Shown here: positions 35,405 through 42,982 of the stretch, piece by piece
Position numbering within the stretch: the first letter of the stretch is position 1
How the letters are laid out: every line of letters begins with the position of its first letter
From: Clostridium sp. D43t1_170807_H7
GTDB taxonomy: Bacteria; Bacillota; Clostridia; Clostridiales; Clostridiaceae
DNA length: 64,000 nucleotides
Assembly (NCBI RefSeq): GCF_015555905.1
Contig: NZ_JADNLK010000001.1
Coordinates: 126,302-190,301, forward strand
Direction of reading: 5' to 3'
Position numbers and translations under genes: made by a program
The notes under the pieces: generated by a model
What the model was told of the DNA's origin: nothing
Seen by the model: only the letters and a program-made list of their open reading frames with translations
The model's database searches: none

Positions 35405-36904
35405 CTATTTACATCTTCCATACATTTTTGTATATCTATAAATCTTATCTGCTAACTCAGTTGTACAGCTACCCTCTTTAATTCTCCATTTCCAATTATC
35501 CCCTAGCGTTGATGGTAAATTTACTCTTGTTTCATTACCTAAATTTAAGAAGTCCTGCATTAAAGCAATTGATACATTAGCCACACTACTCCATGCCCCT
35601 CTAATGAATCCCCAATTGTATCCTTCTTCTTCAGATAAACCTAAATATTCTTTACAATATTCTATATCAGATTTACTTCCAGTTACTTCAAACCATCCTC
35701 TAAAAGTATCATTATCATGAGTTCCTGTATATGCTATACAATTTTTTGTATAGGTATGCGGTAAATAATTACTTTCTTCCCTAGCATCAAAAGCAAATTG
35801 CAATACCTTCATTCCTGGGAATCCACTTTCTTTTAAGAATTCCATAACTTCATCAGTTAAAAATCCTAAATCTTCTGCTATAACATTAATTTCGCCTAAT
35901 TCTTCTCTAATAGAATTAAATAATTTAATACCTGGTCCTTTTACCCATTTACCATTTATAGCCGTTTCTTCACCATAAGGTATTTCCCAATAACTTTCAA
36001 ATCCTCTAAAATGATCTATTCTTACAACATCATAAAGTTTTAAACTCTCTTTAACTCTTTTTATCCACCACTTATACCCTATTTTCTCCATATAATTCCA
36101 ATCATATAAAGGATTACCCCATAATTGACCTGTTGCTGAAAAGGCATCTGGTGGACATCCAGCAACTGCAATTGGTTTTAAAGTTTCACTGTAAATTAAG
36201 TAAGCTTCTGGATTACTCCAAACATCAGCACTATCTTCTGCCACATAAATCGGCATATCTCCTATAATTTCTATTCCTTTTTCATTTGCATAAGCTTTTA
36301 ACTCATTCCATTGTTTAAAGAATACAAATTGAATAAATGACCAGAATGCAACTTCATCAGCTAATTCTTCTCTATATCTTTCCATCGCTTCAGGCTCTCT
36401 CTTCTTTATATCTTCATCCCACTCTTGCCAACTTACAAGATTAAATTTCCCTTTAACAGCCATATATAGAGAATAATCATCTAACCATTCTTTATTTTCT
36501 TTATTAAACTTATCAAATTCTTCTTTTAAAGATATATTATCTATATTTTTGAAATTATTATATGCCTTTCTTAATACATTATATTTAACATTAAATAAAA
36601 GACCATAATCTATATATTCAGAGTTATCTCCATAATTTTCATTAATATATTCCTCTTGCTTTAAAAGACCTTCTTTATTTAAAATATCAAAATCAATAAA
36701 ATACGGATTTCCCGCAAATGCCGAAAACGATTGATATGGAGAATCCCCATATCCAGTTTGTCCTAACGGTAATATTTGCCAATATTTTAACCCTGATTTA
36801 CATAAAAATTCTACATATTCATATGCCTCTTTTCCAAAAGTTCCAATACCAAATTTTCCTGGCAACGATGCAATATGCATTATAACGCCTGCACTTCTTT
36901 CCAT
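35405..36904 (-). CDS. malQ: 4-alpha-glucanotransferase (amylomaltase)
   Basis: 499 residues, GH77 family. Recognisable are the N-terminal SLPGKFGIGTFGKEAYEYVEFL, DMPIYVAEDSADVW (about 217-230), RIDHFRGFESYWEIP (about 289-303, catalytic Asp), and EDLGFLTDEV with TGTHDNDTFRGW. It moves glucan chains between maltodextrins. AAAAGGAGC precedes the ATG. It follows a LacI-type regulator (72-base gap), so it likely forms one transcript with it. Confidence 0.94.
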   Translation of the reverse strand: MERSAGVIMHIASLPGKFGIGTFGKEAYEYVEFLCKSGLKYWQILPLGQTGYGDSPYQSFSAFAGNPYFIDFDILNKEGLLKQEEYINENYGDNSEYIDYGLLFNVKYNVLRKAYNNFKNIDNISLKEEFDKFNKENKEWLDDYSLYMAVKGKFNLVSWQEWDEDIKKREPEAMERYREELADEVAFWSFIQFVFFKQWNELKAYANEKGIEIIGDMPIYVAEDSADVWSNPEAYLIYSETLKPIAVAGCPPDAFSATGQLWGNPLYDWNYMEKIGYKWWIKRVKESLKLYDVVRIDHFRGFESYWEIPYGEETAINGKWVKGPGIKLFNSIREELGEINVIAEDLGFLTDEVMEFLKESGFPGMKVLQFAFDAREESNYLPHTYTKNCIAYTGTHDNDTFRGWFEVTGSKSDIEYCKEYLGLSEEEGYNWGFIRGAWSSVANVSIALMQDFLNLGNETRVNLPSTLGDNWKWRIKEGSCTTELADKIYRYTKMYGRCK

Positions 36905-36976
36905 ATACCTCTGCTCCTTTTATAACAATAAATTTTATTATATATAAATTATTTTATACACTCTCAATATTTCTAA

Positions 36977-37990
36977 TTAATTTAAATCTGCACAAGATTC
37001 TCTTTCTATTAGTTCTGTATCTAACAAAACATGTTGATTTTCACATTTATTTTTTAAAATATCAAATAAAATTTCTACACTTTTTATTGCCATTTCTTCC
37101 ATTGGCTGTTTTATAGTAGTAATCCCTGGATTATAATAACGACTTATGTTCATACCATCAAATCCAACTATTGATATTTCTTTTCCAACAGTTAATCCAC
37201 TATCTGTTACAGCCTTAGCTACACCCATTGCCATAACATCAGAAATTGCAAATATAGCAGTAATATCTTTACGCTTTTTCAAAAAATCTAAAGTTACTTC
37301 ATAGGCAATTTTACTATCATAATCTCCTATAATAAGATTATCATCATTTGGTTCAATATTATTATCTTTTAGTGCTTTAATATATCCTTTATATCTCCAC
37401 CAACTAACACAAAAGTCATTTTTCTCACCAATCATTAAAGCAATATTTTTATGACCTTTCTTTATTAAATAATTGGTAGCATCATATGACGATTGTAAAT
37501 TATTAATTCCAACTGTAGAATACTTATCTTTACCTAATGGCGATACTGTATTAACCGAAGTTAATATAATAGGAACATCGATATTTTTAAAACTATCATC
37601 ATCTAAATCTATAAAATTGCCTCCTAGGCATATTATCCCTTGTAATCTCTTTTCCTTTACAAATGAAATAATACTTTCAACCTCTTGCTCTAATACATAG
37701 TCATTTTGTTGAAGTATCATTGTATATTTATGTTCATTTATTTTACTTCCTATAACATTAATAAGTTCAGAAAAGAATGGATTAAAAACTCCTTTAACTA
37801 ACACTCCTATATTTTTAGTATTATTTTGCTTTAATATCCTTGCACTATTATTAGGAACATAATTACTCTCTTTTATCACACGTAAAACATTTTCTCTAGT
37901 ACTCTCTTTTACATCAGGATGATTATTAAGTACACGAGACACAGTACTAACACCTACTCCTGATATCCTTGCAATATCTCTTATATTCAT
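36977..37990 (-). CDS. LacI-family transcriptional regulator
   Basis: 337 residues. The N-terminal HTH (NIRDIARISGVGVSTVSRVLNN, about 2-24) and hinge helix (VPNNSARILK) precede a periplasmic-binding-like sensor domain. Given malQ next door and nearby alpha-glucan-type genes it probably senses maltose or maltodextrin. Four copies of a palindromic site with a central CG lie in its own promoter region and at the PucR-like genes. AAAGGGAG precedes the ATG. Confidence 0.9.
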   Translation of the reverse strand: MNIRDIARISGVGVSTVSRVLNNHPDVKESTRENVLRVIKESNYVPNNSARILKQNNTKNIGVLVKGVFNPFFSELINVIGSKINEHKYTMILQQNDYVLEQEVESIISFVKEKRLQGIICLGGNFIDLDDDSFKNIDVPIILTSVNTVSPLGKDKYSTVGINNLQSSYDATNYLIKKGHKNIALMIGEKNDFCVSWWRYKGYIKALKDNNIEPNDDNLIIGDYDSKIAYEVTLDFLKKRKDITAIFAISDVMAMGVAKAVTDSGLTVGKEISIVGFDGMNISRYYNPGITTIKQPMEEMAIKSVEILFDILKNKCENQHVLLDTELIERESCADLN

Positions 37991-38032
37991 TTATAAAACT
38001 CCCTTTAAAAAATATTTTGAATAGTTATCTCT

Positions 38033-38044
38033 GGTATCGTTACC
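38033..38044. promoter_or_regulatory. LacI-type operator 1
   Basis: GGTATCGTTACC, a palindrome with central CG, 43 bases before the LacI-family gene. Confidence 0.7.
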
Positions 38045-38192
38045 TAGTTAATAAAAACATCACTATATGGATCACTTCCAAAATACTCCTCAAATTGGAA
38101 TGATTCATTAATCTTAGCAAATATTACACTAATGAGTCACTTATGTCTATCTATAAATTACGTAAAATCAAGGTTTATTTCTCCAAACTTTT

Positions 38193-38206
38193 CGGTATCG
38201 TTTCCA
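38193..38206. promoter_or_regulatory. LacI-type operator 2
   Basis: CGGTATCGTTTCCA, 160 bases from operator 1. The distance is close to a whole number of helical turns, so a repression loop is possible. Confidence 0.7.
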
Positions 38207-38227
38207 AGTATAATTGTATCTTATTCA

Positions 38228-39187
38228 TTAGATTTTTTCAACTGTTAAATTATTTTTTCTTCCTATATATAAGAATATTATTTTAAATATCATTGCATTA
38301 TTGAATTCTCTTATATCATAGGAAGTCACTTTTTGTATTTTATCTAACCTATATATTAATGTATTTCTATGAATATACAACTCTTTCGCAGACTCACTTA
38401 AATTTAATCCACATTTAAAGAAAACCTCTATTGTCCTTATCATTTCATTATCTAGCTTCGCTATTTTAGATTTAAAATCGTTAACTATTTTATTTTTCAT
38501 ATCTTCTGATATAGAATCTATTACTTCTTCTAATACAAGCTTCTTATCATCAAATATTACTTCTTTAACCCCATATTTAATTGCTAATTGTAATCCCTTC
38601 AAAGTTTTATCATAAGCTTTTTTTAAATCATTATAATTATAAACATCACAATATGTTATATAATAACTTTTGCAATACAAACTATTTATTTTTTCTTTAA
38701 TAATTTCAGCATCCTTTAAAACATCTTTAATATTCCCAATTACAAGTATATTATCATTATAAAGAACAACTTCAATTGTACTATTTGAATATTTCTCTTT
38801 TATATCATCATAAATTTCACTAGAATATTCACTTAAATAAATATTTATTAATTTAAATGCTTTATTTAGTTCAGGCCAAACAATTTCAACAACTTCATCA
38901 TCGATATTTTTTTCACTTAATAAAGTTCTGGCTAAATCGTCCTTTTTAATTATTATTTTGTCAAGTCTACTTTCTAAAAAACGTGTTAATAAATTAATAG
39001 CATTAATATATTCTTCACCTGTTATTAGAGTATACTTAATGCCTCTATACTCTGATCTTTTTCTAAGATACTTTTTTTGAATTTTAAATGTTGGTGAAGA
39101 GTACATACCTACCCCATCCATAATTAATTGAAATGCTGTTTTAGACTCGTAATATATGTCATTTACCACCCGCTCTACAAACTTCAC
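38228..39187 (-). CDS. PucR/CdaR-like transcriptional regulator (copy A)
   Basis: 319 residues from GTG with GGGGGGA upstream. The C-terminal 60 residues hold the PucR/CdaR helix-turn-helix (FFKCGLNLSESAKELYIHRN, then TLIYRLDKIQK). The N-terminal 250 residues are a sensor region with no named domain that I recognise. CdaR-type proteins often activate sugar-acid or related genes. It is a tandem paralogue of the gene at 39396-40346 and has two LacI-type operators in its upstream region. Confidence 0.82.
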   Translation of the reverse strand: MKFVERVVNDIYYESKTAFQLIMDGVGMYSSPTFKIQKKYLRKRSEYRGIKYTLITGEEYINAINLLTRFLESRLDKIIIKKDDLARTLLSEKNIDDEVVEIVWPELNKAFKLINIYLSEYSSEIYDDIKEKYSNSTIEVVLYNDNILVIGNIKDVLKDAEIIKEKINSLYCKSYYITYCDVYNYNDLKKAYDKTLKGLQLAIKYGVKEVIFDDKKLVLEEVIDSISEDMKNKIVNDFKSKIAKLDNEMIRTIEVFFKCGLNLSESAKELYIHRNTLIYRLDKIQKVTSYDIREFNNAMIFKIIFLYIGRKNNLTVEKI

Positions 39188-39245
39188 TATATCCCCCCTA
39201 AGAAACCATAATTATATTATTATATATTAAAATAAACCCACCTTT

Positions 39246-39259
39246 CGGTATCGTTCCCG
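39246..39259. promoter_or_regulatory. LacI-type operator 3
   Basis: CGGTATCGTTCCCG, upstream of the PucR-like copy A gene. Confidence 0.72.
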
Positions 39260-39273
39260 TTTTTCTTAAATTT

Positions 39274-39312
39274 TTTCTACCAAGACTTCAGTACTAAAAA
39301 TCTTGGTAGAAA
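39274..39312. terminator. Perfect hairpin between operators 3 and 4
   Basis: TTTCTACCAAGA and TCTTGGTAGAAA form a perfect 12-bp stem with a 15-base loop. It lies after the copy B regulator on the minus strand, but has no clear T-run, so it could be a weak terminator or a protein site. Confidence 0.5.
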
Positions 39313-39351
39313 TAGAAGAAATTCTCAAATATTTCCTCTGCTTAAGTGTGT

Positions 39352-39365
39352 CGGTATCGTTCCCG
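39352..39365. promoter_or_regulatory. LacI-type operator 4
   Basis: CGGTATCGTTCCCG, identical to operator 3 and 106 bases away (about ten helical turns). Confidence 0.72.
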
Positions 39366-39384
39366 TTACCATTATACATTATCT

Positions 39385-39398
39385 TGAAAACATTTTCA
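39385..39398. promoter_or_regulatory. cre-like site (CcpA)
   Basis: TGAAAACATTTTCA is a palindrome close to the CcpA cre consensus, with CA in place of the central CG. It overlaps the stop codon of the copy B gene. Confidence 0.4.
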
Positions 39399-40346
39399 AG
39401 TATTTTTTTCATTTTTTTCTTTCCAAATAAAGAAAATTATTTTTAATAATACTGCTTCATTAAATTCTCTTATATCATAATTAGTATATTTTTGGATTTT
39501 ATCTAATCTGTATATTAAAGTATTTCTATGAATATATAATTCTTTAGCGGCATCACTTAGATTTAATCCACATTTAAAAAACACTTCCATAGTTCTAATC
39601 ATTTCATTATCTAATTTTGATATGCCATTTTTAAACTTATCATATATATCTTTCTTCATTTTACTTGATACAGAATCTATTATTCCTTCTAATATAAGTC
39701 TATTTGCATCAAATATACTTTCAATAATATTATATTTAATTGCTAATTCAATTTTATAACAAGTATCTTCATAATATTTTTTTAAATTTAAATAATTATC
39801 AATTTCACAATAGCTTATGTAACACTTTCCCGATACTATACTTTCTATTGTATTTTTTATACTTTGAGCATGTTCTAATACATCTTCAAATCTACCAATC
39901 ATAAGTATATTGCCTTTATAAAATAATATCTCAATATCACTATTTAAGTAAACTTGCTTAATATATGACAATAATTCCTCATTATAATTATCTACATATA
40001 TATTAATTAAGTTAAATTCTTTTGTAATAACTGGCCAACTTGATTTTATTACTCCATTTTCTACTTCCCTGCCCGTTAATAATAATGAAACTATACTATT
40101 TCTATTTAAGTATACATATTTCAATTTTTCTTCTATACAAAACTGCAATAAATCAATTGTAACACTGAGTGCTGCATTTGTTCTTATGTAGCACTCAGTG
40201 TTATTATAACAAAAATATTTTTCTATATAATCTTGTACCAATTCAAATTGAGGTGTAGAAAATTCTCCTACTTCATTAATTATTAATTGGAAGGGCACCT
40301 TACATTTACTGTATATTTCATTTACCAGCTTCTCAATACACTTCAC
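39396..40346 (-). CDS. PucR/CdaR-like transcriptional regulator (copy B)
   Basis: 316 residues from GTG with GGGGAG upstream. Its C-terminal HTH is nearly identical to copy A (FFKCGLNLSDAAKELYIHRN, then TLIYRLDKIQK), while the sensor half is clearly related but more divergent. The duplicated pair probably binds the same DNA but senses different cues. It lies 25 bases downstream of the ABC ATPase gene, so it likely shares its transcript. Confidence 0.82.
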   Translation of the reverse strand: MKCIEKLVNEIYSKCKVPFQLIINEVGEFSTPQFELVQDYIEKYFCYNNTECYIRTNAALSVTIDLLQFCIEEKLKYVYLNRNSIVSLLLTGREVENGVIKSSWPVITKEFNLINIYVDNYNEELLSYIKQVYLNSDIEILFYKGNILMIGRFEDVLEHAQSIKNTIESIVSGKCYISYCEIDNYLNLKKYYEDTCYKIELAIKYNIIESIFDANRLILEGIIDSVSSKMKKDIYDKFKNGISKLDNEMIRTMEVFFKCGLNLSDAAKELYIHRNTLIYRLDKIQKYTNYDIREFNEAVLLKIIFFIWKEKNEKNT

Positions 40347-40371
40347 AATATCTCCCCTAAAAAATTAATTA

Positions 40372-41481
40372 TTATACAACTCTTATTTCTGTTTCTTTAT
40401 CAAATACATGTAACTTTTCTGCTCTTAAATGAAGTTTTGCAACTTCTCCAATTTTTAAATTAGTTGTTCCTTCAACTCTTACGTTTAATGGATCTTTTCC
40501 ACATCTAGTATAAATATAACTTTCTGCTCCCATAAGCTCTATAACTTCTACATTTCCCTTAACTATGCTATTTGGATTTTCTGCAATAAGCTCTGCATCA
40601 TCACTTAAATGTTCTGGTCTTATACCTAATGTAACAGTCTTTCCAATATATCCTTCCTTAACTAAAGTTTCAGCCTTTTCTTTAGGAAGTACTATTTTGT
40701 TATCACCAAATATTGCAATGACTTCATTTCCATCTTTTTCAATTCTACCTTCTAAGAAGTTCATTTGTGGACTTCCAATAAATCCAGCAACGAAAAGATT
40801 TGCAGGGTAATTATAAATATTTTGTGGTGAATCAACTTGTTGAATAATACCATCTTTCATAACAACAATCCTAGTACCCATTGTCATAGCTTCTACTTGG
40901 TCATGTGTTACATATATAAATGTAGTTTGTAACTTTCTATATAATTTTATAATTTCTGTTCTCATTTGAACTCTTAACTTAGCATCTAAGTTTGATAGTG
41001 GCTCGTCCATTAAGAATACTTTTGGATGTCTAACAATAGCTCTTCCTAAAGCAACTCTTTGTCTTTGACCTCCAGATAAAGCCTTTGGTTTTCTCTTTAA
41101 TAAATGTTCAATATCTAGGATCTTTGCTGCTTCTGTAACCTTTTGTTCAATTTCAGCTTTTGGAACCTTTCTTAACTTTAAAGCAAATGCCATGTTATCG
41201 AAAACTGTCATATGTGGGTATAAAGCATAGTTTTGGAAAACCATTGCTATATCTCTTTCCTTAGGTTCTACATCATTTACTAGCTTGTCCCCAATGTATA
41301 ACTCCCCTTTTGATATATCTTCAAGACCGGCGATCATTCTTAATGTTGTTGATTTACCACATCCTGATGGTCCAACGAATACGATGAATTCCTTATCTTC
41401 AATTTCTAAATTAAAATCTTTAACTGCTGTTACGTCACCTTGATATATTTTATAAATATGTTGTAATGATAAACTTGCCAT
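40372..41481 (-). CDS. ugpC: Carbohydrate ABC transporter ATP-binding protein (MsmX/UgpC type)
   Basis: 369 residues from the ATG with GGGAGG upstream; an in-frame ATG 15 bases earlier overlaps that site. Walker A is GPSGCGKST, signature LSGGQRQRVALGRAI, Walker B FLMDEP, followed by OB/TOBE-type regions at the C-terminus. These shared ATPases serve several maltodextrin and sugar importers. No permease or binding-protein gene is adjacent, so it likely serves transporters elsewhere. Confidence 0.9.
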   Translation of the reverse strand: MASLSLQHIYKIYQGDVTAVKDFNLEIEDKEFIVFVGPSGCGKSTTLRMIAGLEDISKGELYIGDKLVNDVEPKERDIAMVFQNYALYPHMTVFDNMAFALKLRKVPKAEIEQKVTEAAKILDIEHLLKRKPKALSGGQRQRVALGRAIVRHPKVFLMDEPLSNLDAKLRVQMRTEIIKLYRKLQTTFIYVTHDQVEAMTMGTRIVVMKDGIIQQVDSPQNIYNYPANLFVAGFIGSPQMNFLEGRIEKDGNEVIAIFGDNKIVLPKEKAETLVKEGYIGKTVTLGIRPEHLSDDAELIAENPNSIVKGNVEVIELMGAESYIYTRCGKDPLNVRVEGTTNLKIGEVAKLHLRAEKLHVFDKETEIRVV

Positions 41482-41822
41482 TTTTATTCCTCCCATAAAT
41501 TCACTTCACTTCATATATTTATTGTATACCCTGTAACTGTTTTCATCTATATATAATATTTACAAATATGTAATTTACTTTTTGTAATATTATCCAATTT
41601 TACAATTTATCTATATATATTTTTCATTATATACTATTTAAAAAATTTTTAAAACAATTTACCATTATTAAATAATAAAATCCATCAAAAAAACAATACA
41701 TAAAGAATACTTTAATCTTAAATCATGTTTATACTTATTTAAGCATAACTTATTGTAACTATTCTTTATGTATTAGTAAGTTATTCAAATATTAATTACT
41801 CTATATTTAAACTATTGTATAA
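41482..41822. other. Spacer between the charged-protein gene and the ABC ATPase gene
   Basis: 341 AT-rich bases with no ORF. It holds the long hairpin at 41695-41774; the ugpC promoter must be between that and 41481 but could not be fixed by eye. Confidence 0.55.
41695..41774 (-). terminator. Long terminator hairpin after the charged-protein gene
   Basis: AATACATAAAGAATA and TATTCTTTATGTATT form a 15-bp perfect outer stem, with an inner CTTAAAT/ATTTAAG stem. On the minus strand TTGTTTTTTTG follows. Confidence 0.75.
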
Positions 41823-42194
41823 TTAATCAATTTCACTCTCCATTTGCTTTTTTAATTGTTTTGCAAATTCTTTTTGTTCTTTTCTATCTTCTTTTTCTAA
41901 TTCTCTTATATCCTTATCTATTTCTTTTGCCATCTTTTTTGCATCTTTTTCTTCTTCTTTATAATCCTTTTTTTCTTGTTTTAATTGATGCTTTGCTTCA
42001 TGATCTAATTCTCTATTTTGTTTCTTTAATTCATGCTGTTCATGTCTTTCCTCTCTTCTTTCAGCCTTTACTTCTTCCTTCATTTGATGCTTTATTTCAT
42101 GAGCAAATTTCTTTTCTTCATGTCTTTCATGTCTTTCTTCCTTTTTTTCTTCATGGTGTATCTTCATTTCATCTATTTTCTCTTTTATGCTCAT
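41823..42194 (-). CDS. Ultra-charged Lys/Glu/His-rich helical protein
   Basis: 123 residues, not a family I can name. About four of every five residues are Glu, Lys, His, Arg, Asp or Gln, with runs such as HHEEKKEERHERHEEKK. There is no hydrophobic core, no Cys and only one Phe pair, so it should be a single extended alpha helix or coiled coil. The many His (about 12) could bind metal. AAGGAGAG lies 7-8 bases before ATG, and the gene follows tpx after 24 bases, so it is likely cotranscribed with a peroxidase. A role in stress is inference. Confidence 0.7.
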   Translation of the reverse strand: MSIKEKIDEMKIHHEEKKEERHERHEEKKFAHEIKHQMKEEVKAERREERHEQHELKKQNRELDHEAKHQLKQEKKDYKEEEKDAKKMAKEIDKDIRELEKEDRKEQKEFAKQLKKQMESEID

Positions 42195-42218
42195 TATTAT
42201 CTCTCCTTAGAATAAAAT

Positions 42219-42704
42219 TTATTTTACAGCATTTAAAGCACTTTCATAATCTGGTTCATTTATAACATCTTTGCAATATTCAACATATGTAATTTTATTA
42301 TTTTCATCTACTACAAATATAGCTCTTGTTAAAAAACAAAATTCTTCAATTAATGCTCCATAATTTTTACCAAAGCTCTTTTGCTTATAATCTGAGACTG
42401 TTTTTACTCTATCCACTCCAGCATTTCCACACCATCTTACTTGTGCAAAAGGTAAATCCATAGATACTACATAAACTGTAACATCCTCAAGTTTTGAAGC
42501 TTCTTCATTAAACTTTCTTACTTCCATATCGCAAACTGAAGTATCTAATGATGGTACTGTTACAAATATTCTTTTTCCCTTTGTATCACTTAGTGTTAAA
42601 TCCTTTAATGTATTATCCACAACTAAAAAGTCTGGTGCAGTATCTCCAACTTTTACTTGTTCTCCTACAAGAGTAACTGGATCCCCATTAAATGTTATTT
42701 TCAT
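42219..42704 (-). CDS. tpx: Thiol peroxidase
   Basis: 161 residues, atypical 2-Cys peroxiredoxin of the Tpx type. The peroxidatic Cys58 is in PSLDTSVCDME and the resolving Cys92 in RWCGNAG. A further Cys occurs in FCFLTR and in YCKD. It reduces hydroperoxides using thioredoxin. Strong AAGGAGGTAA site. First gene of a probable pair with the charged protein. Confidence 0.93.
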   Translation of the reverse strand: MKITFNGDPVTLVGEQVKVGDTAPDFLVVDNTLKDLTLSDTKGKRIFVTVPSLDTSVCDMEVRKFNEEASKLEDVTVYVVSMDLPFAQVRWCGNAGVDRVKTVSDYKQKSFGKNYGALIEEFCFLTRAIFVVDENNKITYVEYCKDVINEPDYESALNAVK

Positions 42705-42819
42705 TTGGTTACCTCCTTCATAAAGTTTTATTAACTAAATTTTAATTCTTAATTTCATTTAAACCATACATTAATATATTTCCCCATGTTATTAATTTTA
42801 ATTAGTTCTCCTTGCTATT

Positions 42820-42864
42820 AAATAAAAGCAAAAAATGTCATAATTACATCTTTGGCTTTTATTT
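42820..42864 (-). terminator. Terminator-like hairpin downstream of the molybdopterin gene
   Basis: AAATAAAAGC and GCTTTTATTT pair; an inner GATGT/GACAT pairing adds to it. About 120 bases after the stop of the molybdopterin oxidoreductase. Confidence 0.55.
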
Positions 42865-42982
42865 TACATTTGTTATAATTCAATCCAATAACTTATGATA
42901 TTCTTTTCTTATATCTTTCTCAGAGTTTATTTTATATTTTGAATCAAAAAAATAAATACTAGTTAAACCAGTCTTTAAAATA

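Noticed and set aside
38033..39365. Four similar 12-14-base repeats as a possible mobile element or CRISPR trace
   Set aside because: They are short palindromes with a central CG in promoter regions beside a LacI-family gene, which is better explained as operators.
41861..42265. Leu/Phe-rich frames on the plus strand
   Set aside because: Shadow of the Lys/Glu-rich protein on the other strand; codons for Glu and Lys read backward give Phe and Leu.
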